Shown: piece after piece, positions 24,567 to 33,260 of the stretch
Layout of the letters: each line of letters starts with the position of its first letter
Position numbering within the stretch: the first letter of the stretch is position 1
Origin: Hyella patelloides LEGE 07179
Lineage (GTDB): Bacteria; Cyanobacteriota; Cyanobacteriia; Cyanobacteriales; Xenococcaceae
Direction: 5' to 3'
Length of the DNA: 37,377 nucleotides
Assembly (NCBI RefSeq): GCF_900659865.1
Contig: NZ_LR213799.1
Span: forward strand, 1-37,377
Program-made: the position numbers and the translations under genes
Notes under the pieces: model-generated
Told to the model about the DNA's origin: nothing
Databases searched by the model: none
Seen by the model: only the letters and a program-made list of their open reading frames with translations

Positions 24567-25298
24567 TTATTTGCGTTTTTTCTTACTAATTAGACCCAAA
24601 GAAGTAACTCCTAGTAAGCCTAAAATAGCAGTGGGTTCGGGGACTGATACTTGTTTAGCAGTAAATAACCAGTCAGAAGATTTAATATGGTTAGCACCTA
24701 ACGCATCATTAGCAGCCGTAGTATCGGGAGCATGATTGATCCAACCCCAGCCAGATATACCATCGTAACCACGATAACCTCGATCGTTATTTTTATCGCC
24801 TAATCTAAAAGCAAAAGGAAAATTACCTTGTTCAGCATTTAGATCGAAGGAATAATTCACAGAATTAATTGTTGAAGAAATGTTTCCTTCTCCGACAAAA
24901 GCAATTACATCATCATCACTACCCGCTTGAGTAACTGATTCATAAGTAAAATCAATATCCCAAACACCTGTAGTTCCTGCTTTGTAGCTAGAACCAATAT
25001 CTTCACCACCAAAAGCTTGACCAGTTATGGAAATAGTATCATCAGCATTGTAATTCAAGAAAACTTTAGAGTCGTTGTGATTAAAATCAAAAGTGTATTC
25101 TTCTTTGGTATCTCTAGTCAATAAACCATCAAGACGCAAACCGTAATAAGGAGCAGCAACATTACCATTAGGATGATTATGAAGGCGATATTTTCCTAAT
25201 CCCACTGCGTAAGAAGAAGTAGCACTTAAAGCTAAAATACTACCAGTTAATAAACTAGTTTTAATAACGTTACTAAATGAGTTTTGAGTAATAGTCAT
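24567..25298 (-). CDS. PEP-CTERM anchored exported protein
   Basis: 243 residues from the ATG at 25298-25296; an in-frame TTG at 25328 lies upstream but would put ten residues before the signal peptide. Residues 1-31 form a signal peptide ending SSYA. The body is rich in Gly, Asp and Asn with beta-strand-like repeats (TYESVTQAGSDDDVIAF). The C terminus has VPEPTAILGLLGVTSLGL followed by KKKRK: the PEP motif, a hydrophobic helix and a basic tail that mark exosortase substrates. In bacteria that make exopolysaccharide, such proteins are anchored or released through exosortase. The function of the body is unknown. No exosortase gene is in the window. Confidence 0.9.
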   Translation of the reverse strand: MTITQNSFSNVIKTSLLTGSILALSATSSYAVGLGKYRLHNHPNGNVAAPYYGLRLDGLLTRDTKEEYTFDFNHNDSKVFLNYNADDTISITGQAFGGEDIGSSYKAGTTGVWDIDFTYESVTQAGSDDDVIAFVGEGNISSTINSVNYSFDLNAEQGNFPFAFRLGDKNNDRGYRGYDGISGWGWINHAPDTTAANDALGANHIKSSDWLFTAKQVSVPEPTAILGLLGVTSLGLISKKKRK

Positions 25299-25545
25299 AC
25301 TTTTTATTTCTAGATTCAATAAATTCAAGAAGATAATTTGTCAACTGTTGTTTTCACTAACAGTGTTTTCTCGGATGAATCTATCAAAGCATTATTTAGA
25401 CAAAAATTACTAGCTAAAATCTTCGTTTTTATGCAATTTTCATTAACTCAATGAGTAGTAAAATATTTCATTGAAATTCACATAAAATCGTCTTTAATTA
25501 AAAGTTTCAAATTTGTAAAAACAAGGAATTTTAATCAATCGATAA

Positions 25546-25734
25546 AGTTACTATAAACCTAATAAAGAAGCAAATCAGTGGGCAAAAGAGTTCCTAATTC
25601 CACCGAAATATAATTCAGAACTCTCACAATTGCGATCAAAGGAAAAGGTAAAAACATTTGCAGATCGACTGGGGATACATCCTTATATTGTGGTGGGACG
25701 ACTTCAACATGAGAGAATTATCGATCGCCCTTGA
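25546..25734 (+). pseudogene. Remnant of HigA-type antitoxin with ImmA/IrrE-like C terminus
   Basis: A 62-codon open frame, preceded by TAA and lacking any start, reads NKEANQWAKEFLIPPKYN, then VKTFADRLGIHPYIVVGRLQ, and ends at TGA 25732-25734. This matches the conserved C-terminal end of XRE-family HigA antitoxins that carry a peptidase-like domain (EAN-FA--LIP ... FA-ELGI-PGIVVGRLQ). The HTH part and the partner HigB toxin gene are absent. It is a relic of a toxin-antitoxin module lying just before a restriction-modification locus. Recognition rests on remembered family patterns. Confidence 0.72.
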
Positions 25735-25775
25735 ATGAATGGGTGAAAAGAAACTCTCGATCTTACGGGTTGAGG

Positions 25776-25834
25776 TTATCCTTTCTTCTACGAAACGTAA
25801 GGCGTTTTCGCTTTTCAGCAAAAGCAAAGGATAA
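25776..25834. repeat. Branched fold-back before hsdM
   Basis: TTATCCTTT (25776-25784) pairs with AAAGGATAA (25826-25834); inside lie ACG-AAA-CGT (25790-25798) and GCTTTT-CAGC-AAAAGC (25810-25825). The fold ends 47 bases before the hsdM ATG, so it would sit in the mRNA leader or promoter. It may be a mobile repeat or a regulatory structure. Confidence 0.5.
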
Positions 25835-25881
25835 AATAGCGAACAGGGCATATTTTCTTACACTTAATAGGAGTCAATTGA

Positions 25882-27351
25882 ATGATCGCAGGTGAGATTA
25901 AATCCAAGGTCGATAAGCTTTGGACAACTTTTTGGAATAACGGCATCAGTAACCCACTCTCCGTGATCGAACAAATATCCTATTTGCTCTTTATTAAAAG
26001 GCTTGATGACCTGGAACTAGCCAAGGAAAGAAAAGCCCAGCGATTGGGACAGCCAGTTAAGAATTCTATTTTCTCGGAAGAACAACAACGCTCGCGCTGG
26101 TCGCATTTTAAGAACCTCACCGATGCTGAGGAAGTGCTGCGAGTTGTTCGTGATGAGGCTTTTCCTTTTATTAAAAATCTTGGTGGTACTCAGGTAGAAA
26201 CCGCTTATGCCCGACACATGAAAGATGCGGTGTTTTTAATTGCTAATCCCGCCCTACTAACTAATGTGGTGACGCAGATCGAGCAGATTCCGATGGAAGA
26301 GCGGGACACCAAGGGCGACCTCTACGAATATATGCTTTCTAAGCTAACCACCGCAGGAACGAATGGACAGTTTAGAACCCCCCGCCACATTATCAAGATG
26401 ATAGTGGACTTGATGCAGCCAGGAGCGAGGGAAATCATCTGTGACCCCGCCTGTGGTACTGGTGGCTTCTTAGTTGCTGCTGCCGAGCATTTACGAGATT
26501 TAAAAGATTCTGACGGTAATCTGGTGTTGAATGCCCCAGGCAACCGCGAACACTTTAATCAGGAGATGTTTCACGGCTTTGATTTTGACGGGACGATGCT
26601 GCGAATTGGCAGTATGAACCTAATGCTGCATGGCATTGAAGACCCCAAGATTGAGGCACGAGATTCACTATCAGAGGATTATTCGGATATCAAAAAAGCC
26701 TTTACGATGATTTTGGCTAACCCACCATTTAAAGGTTCGGTAGAAGATTCTACAATTGCGCCAGACCTTAAAAAGGTAGTTAAGACAAAGAAAACTGAAT
26801 TGCTATTTTTACCCCTCTTCCTGCGACTGCTGAAAATCGGCGGACGGGCAGCCGTTATTGTTCCCGATGGGGTGCTGTTTGGTTCATCCAAGGCACATAA
26901 ATCAATCCGCAAAACCTTAATCGAGAATCATAAACTAGACGGGGTGGTTTCCATGCCATCGGGGGTATTTAAGCCCTATGCAGGGGTTTCTACGGCAGTT
27001 ATCATCTTTACCAAAGTGGGAGTAGAAAAAGACGGTACGGATCGTGTTTGGTTTTATGATATGAAAGCCGATGGTTTATCCCTCGATGATAAACGTCAGC
27101 CAATTGAAGAAAATGATATTCCCGATTTATTGGAGAAGTGGCACAACCGCGATCCCAAACAAGAATCAGATCGTAAATCTAAGGCGTTTTTTGTCCCCAA
27201 GAAAGAGATTAAGGATAATGGCTACGACCTCTCAATTAACCGCTACAAAGAGATTGAGTATGAGGAGGTAGAATACGAACCGCCCAAGGTTATTTCAGGT
27301 AAACTGCGATCGCTGAAAGCAGAAATAAGTTCCTTGTCAAGGGGGATTTAG
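25882..27351 (+). CDS. hsdM: Type I restriction-modification methyltransferase subunit HsdM
   Basis: 489 residues. An N-terminal helical domain (LWTTFWNNGISNPLSVIEQISYLL) comes first. The catalytic domain has AdoMet motif I DPACGTGG at 188-195 and the adenine N6-methylation motif NPPF at 280-283 (MILANPPFKGSVE). A strong ribosome site, AGGAG at 25869-25873, precedes the ATG. The C-terminal helix (GKLRSLKAEISS) ends as LSRGI, coded by the start of an interspersed repeat, where relatives continue for about ten more residues. A specificity subunit normally follows; here the damaged hsdR comes directly. Without HsdS the enzyme has no target recognition unless an HsdS is supplied from elsewhere. 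The catalytic core is intact. Confidence 0.93.
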   Translation: MIAGEIKSKVDKLWTTFWNNGISNPLSVIEQISYLLFIKRLDDLELAKERKAQRLGQPVKNSIFSEEQQRSRWSHFKNLTDAEEVLRVVRDEAFPFIKNLGGTQVETAYARHMKDAVFLIANPALLTNVVTQIEQIPMEERDTKGDLYEYMLSKLTTAGTNGQFRTPRHIIKMIVDLMQPGAREIICDPACGTGGFLVAAAEHLRDLKDSDGNLVLNAPGNREHFNQEMFHGFDFDGTMLRIGSMNLMLHGIEDPKIEARDSLSEDYSDIKKAFTMILANPPFKGSVEDSTIAPDLKKVVKTKKTELLFLPLFLRLLKIGGRAAVIVPDGVLFGSSKAHKSIRKTLIENHKLDGVVSMPSGVFKPYAGVSTAVIIFTKVGVEKDGTDRVWFYDMKADGLSLDDKRQPIEENDIPDLLEKWHNRDPKQESDRKSKAFFVPKKEIKDNGYDLSINRYKEIEYEEVEYEPPKVISGKLRSLKAEISSLSRGI

Positions 27352-27363
27352 GGGGATCGAAAC
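27331..27363. repeat. Interspersed repeat at the hsdM/hsdR junction
   Basis: The segment holds CCTTG-T-CAAGG (27332-27342) followed by two GGGGGAT units (GGGGGATTTAGGGGGATC), a word group I recognise as widespread in cyanobacterial genomes. It supplies the last codons and the TAG of hsdM and marks the point where hsdS and the hsdR 5' end are missing. Confidence 0.75.
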
Positions 27364-27464
27364 ATCACTTTCAACCCCAAACTCATCCCCATCCCAAAGC
27401 CCAAAAAGATCTGTCCAGAGAACAGCTTGCAGAACTAGAAACCAGGCTATCTCAAGCCGATGAA

Positions 27465-30401
27465 ATGAAGCAGATTGCCGAAAAACGGCAGCAGCAGACG
27501 GAAGCCGAACTCAATGCCCTCAAACAAGAGATTGCCACTCTCAAACAGCAAAATGAAGCAGTAGCCGATACCCACGATTACCACGAAGCAGATACCCGCC
27601 GTTACTTACTCGATATTCTCCTTCAAGAAGCTGGTTGGAATCTGAATCAGGATGACTGCATTGAGTATGAAGTTGAGGGAATGCCCAACAGTGCGGGTAA
27701 GGGGTATGTTGATTATGTCCTCTGGGGGGATGATGGTAAACCTTTGGGGCTAATTGAAGCCAAACGTACCAGCAGCAGTCCCACTAAAGGAAAACAGCAA
27801 GCCAAGCTCTATGCTGATTGTTTGGAAAAGAAATTTGACCAGCGACCCGTTATTTTTTACTCTAACGGTTATAATAATTGGATTTGGGATGATTATACCT
27901 ACCCTCCAAGAGAAATTCATGGCTTTCTCCAGAAAAATGAACTAGAACGAATCATTTTCCGCCGTAATAACCGCAAAAGCCTCGATCTGGTACTTCCAAA
28001 TCGAGACATCGCAGGACGGGCTTATCAGTTAGAAGCCCTCAAACGCATCACCGAAAACTTTGACCGACAAAACGCCCGTAAAGCCCTGCTGGTAATGGCA
28101 ACGGGGACGGGAAAAACCAGAACCGCGATCTCTCTAGTTGACCTGCTGATGCGGGCAAACTGGGCAAAACGAGTCCTATTTCTCGCCGACCGCAATGCTC
28201 TACTGACCCAAGCCTTTCGTAATTTTAAAACCCATCTGCCAACCGTTACCCCCGTTAATTTAATCGAAGATAAAAAGATTACATCAGCTAAAGACAAGAA
28301 TGCTGGTAGTGCCAACGTAATCCTGTCCACCTATCCCACCATGTTTAATCGCATTAATAACCAAGAAGATGCGGAATTTTACATCAGTCCTGGGTATTTT
28401 GATTTAGTCATTGTCGATGAGGCACACCGAGGCATTTATAAAAAATATCAGGCATTATTCGAGTATTTTGACAGTTTGCTGGTTGGGTTGACTGCTACAC
28501 CCCGTTCTGAAGTCCACCGAGATACCCACAAAATATTTGACTTGGAAACTGGTGTACCTACCTTTGCCTATGAACTCCAGGACGCGATCGCCGATGGCTA
28601 TTTAGTCCCCTCTCAAGGTATTACCGTACCGTTTAAATTCTTACGTCAGGGGGTTAAATACAGTCAACTATCTGAAGCCGAACGGGAAGAATATGAAGAG
28701 AAGTTTAGGGACGAAGAAACGGGGGAAATCCCCGATGAAGTCAATGCAGCAGCGATTAACAAGTGGTTATTTAACGAGGATACCGTTGACCAAGCTCTGC
28801 GGTTGCTGATGGAGAAGGGTCTTAAAGTAGAAGGAGGTGACAGACTGGGAAAAACCATTATCTTTGCTCGCAACCACGCCCATGCAGAATTTATCGTAGA
28901 ACGCTTCGATTTTAACTATCCCCACTATCAGGGTAAATTTGCCCAGGTAATCGATAGTCACAATAACTACGCTCAAAGCTTGCTTGATGAATTTTCAGAA
29001 CCCCAGAAAGAGCCGACAATTGCTGTATCGGTCGATATGCTCGATACAGGGGTTGATATTCCCGAAGTAGTGAATTTGGTCTTCTTTAAGCCCGTTTATT
29101 CTAGGGTTAAATTTAATCAGATGATCGGCAGGGGAACAAGGCTTTCTCCCGATCTGTTTGGTATCGGTCAGGATAAGGAAAAATTCTTTATTTTTGACCT
29201 CTGTAGTAATTTTGGCTTCTTTAACCAGGAAATCAAAGAATCAGACCCTAAGCCAGCCGAGAGCATTAGTGCCAAGCTGGTAAAAGCTCGCTTAAAGGTG
29301 AGTCAGATCATTTTGGATAAAGACTCAATTTCAGATCGGGAAACTTTAGAAGCTGAAAACCAAAAACTAAGAAGCTCTTTGCTGGATAATCTGCACCAGC
29401 ACGTAGCAACAATGGAGAAAAAGAACTTCCTGGTACGCAGACATCTCAAGCAGGTTGAGGAGTTTTCAGAACGAGAACGTTGGGATGAGTTAAGTGAAAA
29501 TGATACCGAATCAATAGCCGAGTCACTGGCACACCTTCCTAACGGACTTCCTAAAGAGGACGAACTAGCCAAACGCTTCGATCTGCTCTGCCTCAAACTT
29601 CAGTTATCAATCCTCAAAGGTACAAAATACTTTGTGAGTTTACGAGACAAGCTCAGGGATTTGCTCGACCGCCTGGAAGAAAAACAAACCATACCGATGG
29701 TTAAAGAGCAACTTCCATTCATAGAAGCAGTGCAGGATGAAAGCTGGTGGTCGGATGTAACCCCGATGATGGTTGAGTCGGTCAGGCTTAAAATACGCGA
29801 CCTCGTGAAGTTTATCGACCGAAAAGAGCAAACTATTGTCTATACCGATTTTAAAGATGAACTAGGAGATGTAGTAGAAGTTGACGTTCCAGTAGAGCAA
29901 ACAGGCTTTAGTCCCTATCAGTACCGTAAGAAGGTAGAAGCCTACATTCGAGAACATGAAAATCATATTGCCATTCATAAGCTTAAGCGGAACTTTCCCT
30001 TGACTGATGGAGATTTGGCAGAACTAGAAGAAATGTTATTTTCGGCTGAGGAAATTGAAAGCAGAGATGTCTTCGAGCAGGTTTACGGTAAGGATATGAG
30101 CCTGAAACTGTTTATCCGTCAGATAGTCGGGTTAGATCGCAACGCTGCTAAGACTGCCTTTGCCAAGTATCTGGAGAGCGGTAACTTTACGGCAAATCAA
30201 ATTCGCTTTGTTGAGAATATCATCGATTATCTGACCCAAAATGGCGTAATGAATCCAGGGTTACTTTACGAGTCTCCGTTTACTGATCTTCATAGCAGTG
30301 GGTTGGATGGAGTATTTAATGATGACGAAGCCGATGAGATTGTAGCTCTAGTGCGATCGCTCAATGAAACTGTTGATGACTCTTCTAGAACAGTAGCTTA
30401 A
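27465..30401 (+). CDS. hsdR: Type I restriction endonuclease subunit HsdR, N-terminally truncated
   Basis: 978 residues from ATG 27465. The frame is open further upstream to 27303 and codes for more of the same coiled coil (DLSREQLAELETRLSQADE), but no start is seen there, so the ATG is internal to the original gene and has no ribosome site. Domains: coiled coil (1-35), nuclease domain with VDYVLWGDDGKPLGLIEAK (E98, K100 of the PD-(D/E)XK site), SF2 motor with Walker A TGTGKT (K217), DEAH box (D318-H321) and motif VI QMIGRGTRLSP, then a long helical C-terminal part. Relatives with this nuclease start carry a DUF4145 domain of about 200 residues before the coiled coil; it is missing here. Motor and nuclease motifs are intact, but expression and assembly are doubtful. 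No frameshift is visible within it. Confidence 0.88.
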   Translation: MKQIAEKRQQQTEAELNALKQEIATLKQQNEAVADTHDYHEADTRRYLLDILLQEAGWNLNQDDCIEYEVEGMPNSAGKGYVDYVLWGDDGKPLGLIEAKRTSSSPTKGKQQAKLYADCLEKKFDQRPVIFYSNGYNNWIWDDYTYPPREIHGFLQKNELERIIFRRNNRKSLDLVLPNRDIAGRAYQLEALKRITENFDRQNARKALLVMATGTGKTRTAISLVDLLMRANWAKRVLFLADRNALLTQAFRNFKTHLPTVTPVNLIEDKKITSAKDKNAGSANVILSTYPTMFNRINNQEDAEFYISPGYFDLVIVDEAHRGIYKKYQALFEYFDSLLVGLTATPRSEVHRDTHKIFDLETGVPTFAYELQDAIADGYLVPSQGITVPFKFLRQGVKYSQLSEAEREEYEEKFRDEETGEIPDEVNAAAINKWLFNEDTVDQALRLLMEKGLKVEGGDRLGKTIIFARNHAHAEFIVERFDFNYPHYQGKFAQVIDSHNNYAQSLLDEFSEPQKEPTIAVSVDMLDTGVDIPEVVNLVFFKPVYSRVKFNQMIGRGTRLSPDLFGIGQDKEKFFIFDLCSNFGFFNQEIKESDPKPAESISAKLVKARLKVSQIILDKDSISDRETLEAENQKLRSSLLDNLHQHVATMEKKNFLVRRHLKQVEEFSERERWDELSENDTESIAESLAHLPNGLPKEDELAKRFDLLCLKLQLSILKGTKYFVSLRDKLRDLLDRLEEKQTIPMVKEQLPFIEAVQDESWWSDVTPMMVESVRLKIRDLVKFIDRKEQTIVYTDFKDELGDVVEVDVPVEQTGFSPYQYRKKVEAYIREHENHIAIHKLKRNFPLTDGDLAELEEMLFSAEEIESRDVFEQVYGKDMSLKLFIRQIVGLDRNAAKTAFAKYLESGNFTANQIRFVENIIDYLTQNGVMNPGLLYESPFTDLHSSGLDGVFNDDEADEIVALVRSLNETVDDSSRTVA

Positions 30402-30474
30402 AACTCAATTTGCACAGAATAGCGATAAAAGAATAATAATAAATCTCAAGGTAAGAGTCAATCTGCAATCTGCA

Positions 30475-30591
30475 ATTGCCTGACAGTTCAATTTCTTTCA
30501 TTGCTTGTAAATACTCGATCGCTGCTGCTAATTTGGAGTCATAAGCATCAGCAAACTCTTCAAACCATAACCCTTCATCAGAATATTCAAT
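30475..30591 (-). pseudogene. Possible gene remnant, 39 codons, unknown family
   Basis: Directly after a TAG, the minus strand reads IEYSDEGLWFEEFADAYDS then KLAAAIEYLQAMKEIELSG, an acidic helical composition unlike random AT-rich sequence. There is no start codon, and beyond this point the frame runs as low-quality sequence into the end of hsdR. It may be the tail of a small antitoxin-like or other accessory gene. The family was not recognised. Confidence 0.35.
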
Positions 30592-30682
30592 CTAACTATT
30601 GCCAAACTGAGAAAATAGTTAAGAAACGTTAAGATGGCTGTAGGAGTTACGATACTGTCTCAACTTGATAAAGGATTCTCTA

Positions 30683-31921
30683 GTGAATGGGTTATTGAAC
30701 CTCAAACAGCAAATCAAACGCAATCTGGTGTTCTTGTTTACTGCTGGATTGCTATTCTGGACAAGCATCACGTTACTGCTGCCTATCTTACCTGCTTATA
30801 TCCAAGATGTAGGGGGGACAACTCAACAGGTAGGTTTGGTTATGGGTTGTTTTGCTATTGGCTTATTGTGTTCTCGTACCTGGTTGGGACAAATAGCCGA
30901 TCGCCGAAGTCGTAAAATAGTAATTGTCATCGGTACTATAGTTGCGGGTACTGCACCTCTTGGTTATATTTTTATCCAGTCTATTCAAGGCTTAGCAGCG
31001 ATGCGAGCTTTCCACGGTATCAGTATTGCTGCTTTTACTGTTGGCTACAGTGCCTTAGTGGTGGATTTTGCTCCTAGAAAACATCGCGGGAAACTCATCG
31101 GCTATATGAATTTGGCTGTACCTTTAGGGATGAGTGTTGGCCCAGCTTTAGGAGGATTTTTACAAAAAAATACTAATTACCCTACTTTATTTGCGGTTTC
31201 TGCTGCTTGTGGCTTGGGTGCTTTGCTTTTAAGTAGCCAACTTAGAGAACTTTCCCAAAAAGAGCTTAATTTGCAGCATCCAGGATTGGAGCAACCTGTT
31301 CGAGATTTTCAGCAACTAATTAGCAATTCTGCTTTGGTAATTCCTGGGATAGTCTTATTTTTGGTTGGTTTGGTATTTGGTACTCTAGTAGCTTTTTTAC
31401 CTCTATACGTCAGAGAATTAGATATTGCTTTTAATGTGGGCTTATTTTACACCGTAGTTGCTATTGCCAGCTTTACCGTCAGGATTTTAATCGGCAAAAT
31501 CTCTGATAGTTATGGTAGAGGGATTCTGATTACGATCAGCCTAATTTTTTATATGATTTCGATGGTATTGCTAGCAAAGGCTAACAGTGCAGAGATGTTG
31601 TTACTAGCAGGTGCAGCAGAAGGTATCGGAGCGGGTATTTTAATCCCTACCATGCTAGCATTAATTAGCGATCGCTCTTATAGTAATGAAAGAGGTAAAG
31701 TATACGCTCTTTGCTTGGGAGGGTTTGATGTGGGGATTGCTCTAGCAGGTCCCGTATTGGGCTTTTTGGAAAGCTATTTAAGTTATCGTGGAGTCTTTGG
31801 CGTAGCAACGATTTTAGCTGCTATTGCCTTCGTAATTTTTGTGACTCGCTCTAACAAGAATTTAGCTCGCTCTTGGGGCTTTGCTTTGGGAAGAGAAAAA
31901 GACGTTTTTGCTTTGGATTAA
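30683..31921 (+). CDS. MFS transporter
   Basis: 412 residues from GTG 30683. AAGGA at 30671-30675 lies seven bases before this GTG, making it better supported than the in-frame TTG at 30665, which has no ribosome site. Twelve hydrophobic helices are predicted by eye. The loop 2-3 signature is GQIADRRSRK (motif A), and the proline/glycine-rich helix 5 region PLGMSVGPALGG matches drug:proton antiporter-type MFS proteins. The likely role is export of a small molecule; the substrate cannot be stated. It ends 43 bases before the minus-strand petL stop, with a perfect hairpin between them. Confidence 0.9.
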   Translation: MNGLLNLKQQIKRNLVFLFTAGLLFWTSITLLLPILPAYIQDVGGTTQQVGLVMGCFAIGLLCSRTWLGQIADRRSRKIVIVIGTIVAGTAPLGYIFIQSIQGLAAMRAFHGISIAAFTVGYSALVVDFAPRKHRGKLIGYMNLAVPLGMSVGPALGGFLQKNTNYPTLFAVSAACGLGALLLSSQLRELSQKELNLQHPGLEQPVRDFQQLISNSALVIPGIVLFLVGLVFGTLVAFLPLYVRELDIAFNVGLFYTVVAIASFTVRILIGKISDSYGRGILITISLIFYMISMVLLAKANSAEMLLLAGAAEGIGAGILIPTMLALISDRSYSNERGKVYALCLGGFDVGIALAGPVLGFLESYLSYRGVFGVATILAAIAFVIFVTRSNKNLARSWGFALGREKDVFALD

Positions 31922-31933
31922 TTCAGCGAACGG

Positions 31934-31960
31934 TAATCAGCGATCAGCGATCGCTGATTA
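31934..31960. terminator. Perfect 12-bp hairpin between convergent MFS and petL genes
   Basis: TAATCAGCGATC (31934-31945), loop AGC, GATCGCTGATTA (31949-31960): a perfect stem that includes a HIP1-type octamer. Its place between two convergent genes suggests bidirectional termination. No long T run follows, so termination strength is uncertain. Confidence 0.6.
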
Positions 31961-31964
31961 TTAA

Positions 31965-32060
31965 TTAAATGATTTTTGCTGAGCGTAAACCAAAGTATAA
32001 ACCTAAAGCGATCGCTGTATATAAACCAATGATCGAGACAAATAAAACTACGCCACCCAT
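31965..32060 (-). CDS. petL: Cytochrome b6f complex subunit PetL (31 residues)
   Basis: A 31-codon gene too short for most gene finders. ATG at 32060-32058, TAA at 31967-31965. The product MGGVVLFVSIIGLYTAIALG followed by LYFGLRSAKII is one membrane helix with a short basic end. Length and the GLYFGLRS-KII ending fit PetL, a small stabilising subunit of the cytochrome b6f complex in the thylakoid membrane. A good ribosome site (AAAGGA, minus strand, about 10 bases before ATG) supports translation. It is transcribed alone and converges on the MFS gene. Other single-helix photosynthesis subunits (PetN, PetG, PsbX-like) fit less well. Confidence 0.75.
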   Translation of the reverse strand: MGGVVLFVSIIGLYTAIALGLYFGLRSAKII

Positions 32061-32600
32061 GATATTCTTCCTTTAAAGTTTTTAAAATTTATTCAGATGC
32101 TATTGTACCAAGTAAAGATGTTTGAAGGAATGTCTTTAAGATATCATCACCACCAACTTGATTTTTTAGAGCCGTCTAAACATCTCCTTTTACATCATTA
32201 TCTTGAGATTCAAAACAACGAACAATCGTCTCTAGATTACTTAAATTACATTTCGTCAATCAGAATATTTTTTTATATTTTTATTGCCAATAAAATTCAG
32301 TTAAAGCCAGCGAAACATCAGCAAATAATAGCTAATGATTGCCAAAAATTAGATATAGGCTGACAAAACGTCAGTAAAATAGCGGTTACAGAAATATTGC
32401 TCAATTTTGCGATCGCCATTAAATTAAGAGTTTCTTTTTGGGAAATTTAGTATGGGTTTCATAAGTTGATCGCAGCTATGAAACTTGTTTTAAACAATCA
32501 CTACGAAAAATCAGTCTACTTCAAGATAATGTCCTAATCTCTCCTAAAATAATAAAGTTAAGCAACCATAACAAAAGCTTTTAGAGATATAGGAAAATTT
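32061..32600. other. Interval between divergent petL and nblB
   Basis: 540 bases that must hold promoters for petL (minus) and nblB (plus). An 88-codon plus-strand frame (ATG 32097) overlaps the petL leader; its product is low-complexity with no ribosome site and I do not accept it. One HIP1 octamer occurs near 32410. No stable hairpin or clear promoter was seen. Confidence 0.5.
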
Positions 32601-33260
32601 ATGAGTATTACACCAGAGTCAGTCAAAGAATTGTTGGAATCTGCCGATTTTGGCGATCGCATTAGAGGCATTAATCAGTTACGAGAAATTGAAGTTGCAA
32701 CGGCTTTTGAATTAATTCAGCCTTTGATTACGGATAAAAATACCAGAGTTCGCTATGCTGCGGTGAGTCAGTTAGATACTTTGGGAGTGGACAATAAAGC
32801 AAAATGTTTAGACTTATTACGAGATCGCTTATTTAACGATCCAGAGCCAGATGTCCAAGCTGCTGCTGCGGATGCCATTGGAGGACTAAAATTAACAGAA
32901 GCTTTCGACGATCTGAATAAGGTCTATCACGAAACACCAGAGTGGTTAATTCAGTTTAGTATTGTTGCTGCTTTAGGAGAATTAGGCGAGCCAAGAGGAT
33001 TTGATTTGTTAAACGAGGCTCTTGAGTCTGATAACAACCTGTTGCAAACCGCAGCTATTGGCGCATTAGGCGAGTTAGGAGATACTCGTGCTGTACCTTT
33101 ATTAGCTCCTTTTGCTGATAATGAAGACTGGCAAGTACGCTATCGTTTAGTGCAAGCTTTGGGTAGATTAGGGGGCGCAGAAGCTCAAACTACCATCCAG
33201 AAATTAGCCCAAGATGAAATGGAACAAGTAGCAAAAGAAGCTCAAAATAATTTAGCTTGA
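32601..33260 (+). CDS. nblB: HEAT-repeat protein NblB, phycobilisome turnover
   Basis: 219 residues made of about six HEAT-like helical repeats, with recurring units such as VRYAAVSQLDTLG, VQAAAADAIGGL, LQTAAIGALGELGDTRAVPLL and WQVRYRLVQALGRLGG. The length and the opening (MSITPESVKELLESADFGDRIRGINQLREI) match the cyanobacterial NblB group, relatives of phycobilin lyases that take part in phycobilisome breakdown during nutrient stress by acting on chromophore-bearing phycobiliproteins. It is soluble. AGGA about eight bases before the ATG supports the start. It stands alone; no nblA or cpc gene is near. A different HEAT-repeat bilin lyase is the main alternative. Confidence 0.82.
   Translation: MSITPESVKELLESADFGDRIRGINQLREIEVATAFELIQPLITDKNTRVRYAAVSQLDTLGVDNKAKCLDLLRDRLFNDPEPDVQAAAADAIGGLKLTEAFDDLNKVYHETPEWLIQFSIVAALGELGEPRGFDLLNEALESDNNLLQTAAIGALGELGDTRAVPLLAPFADNEDWQVRYRLVQALGRLGGAEAQTTIQKLAQDEMEQVAKEAQNNLA

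Noticed and set aside
30634-30915. 93-codon plus-strand frame over the MFS gene start
   Set aside because: It overlaps the MFS coding region in another frame and has no family features; the MFS frame has the helices and motif A.
32097-32363. 88-codon plus-strand frame between petL and nblB
   Set aside because: No ribosome site, low-complexity product rich in His, Leu and Ile, and it overlaps the petL promoter region.
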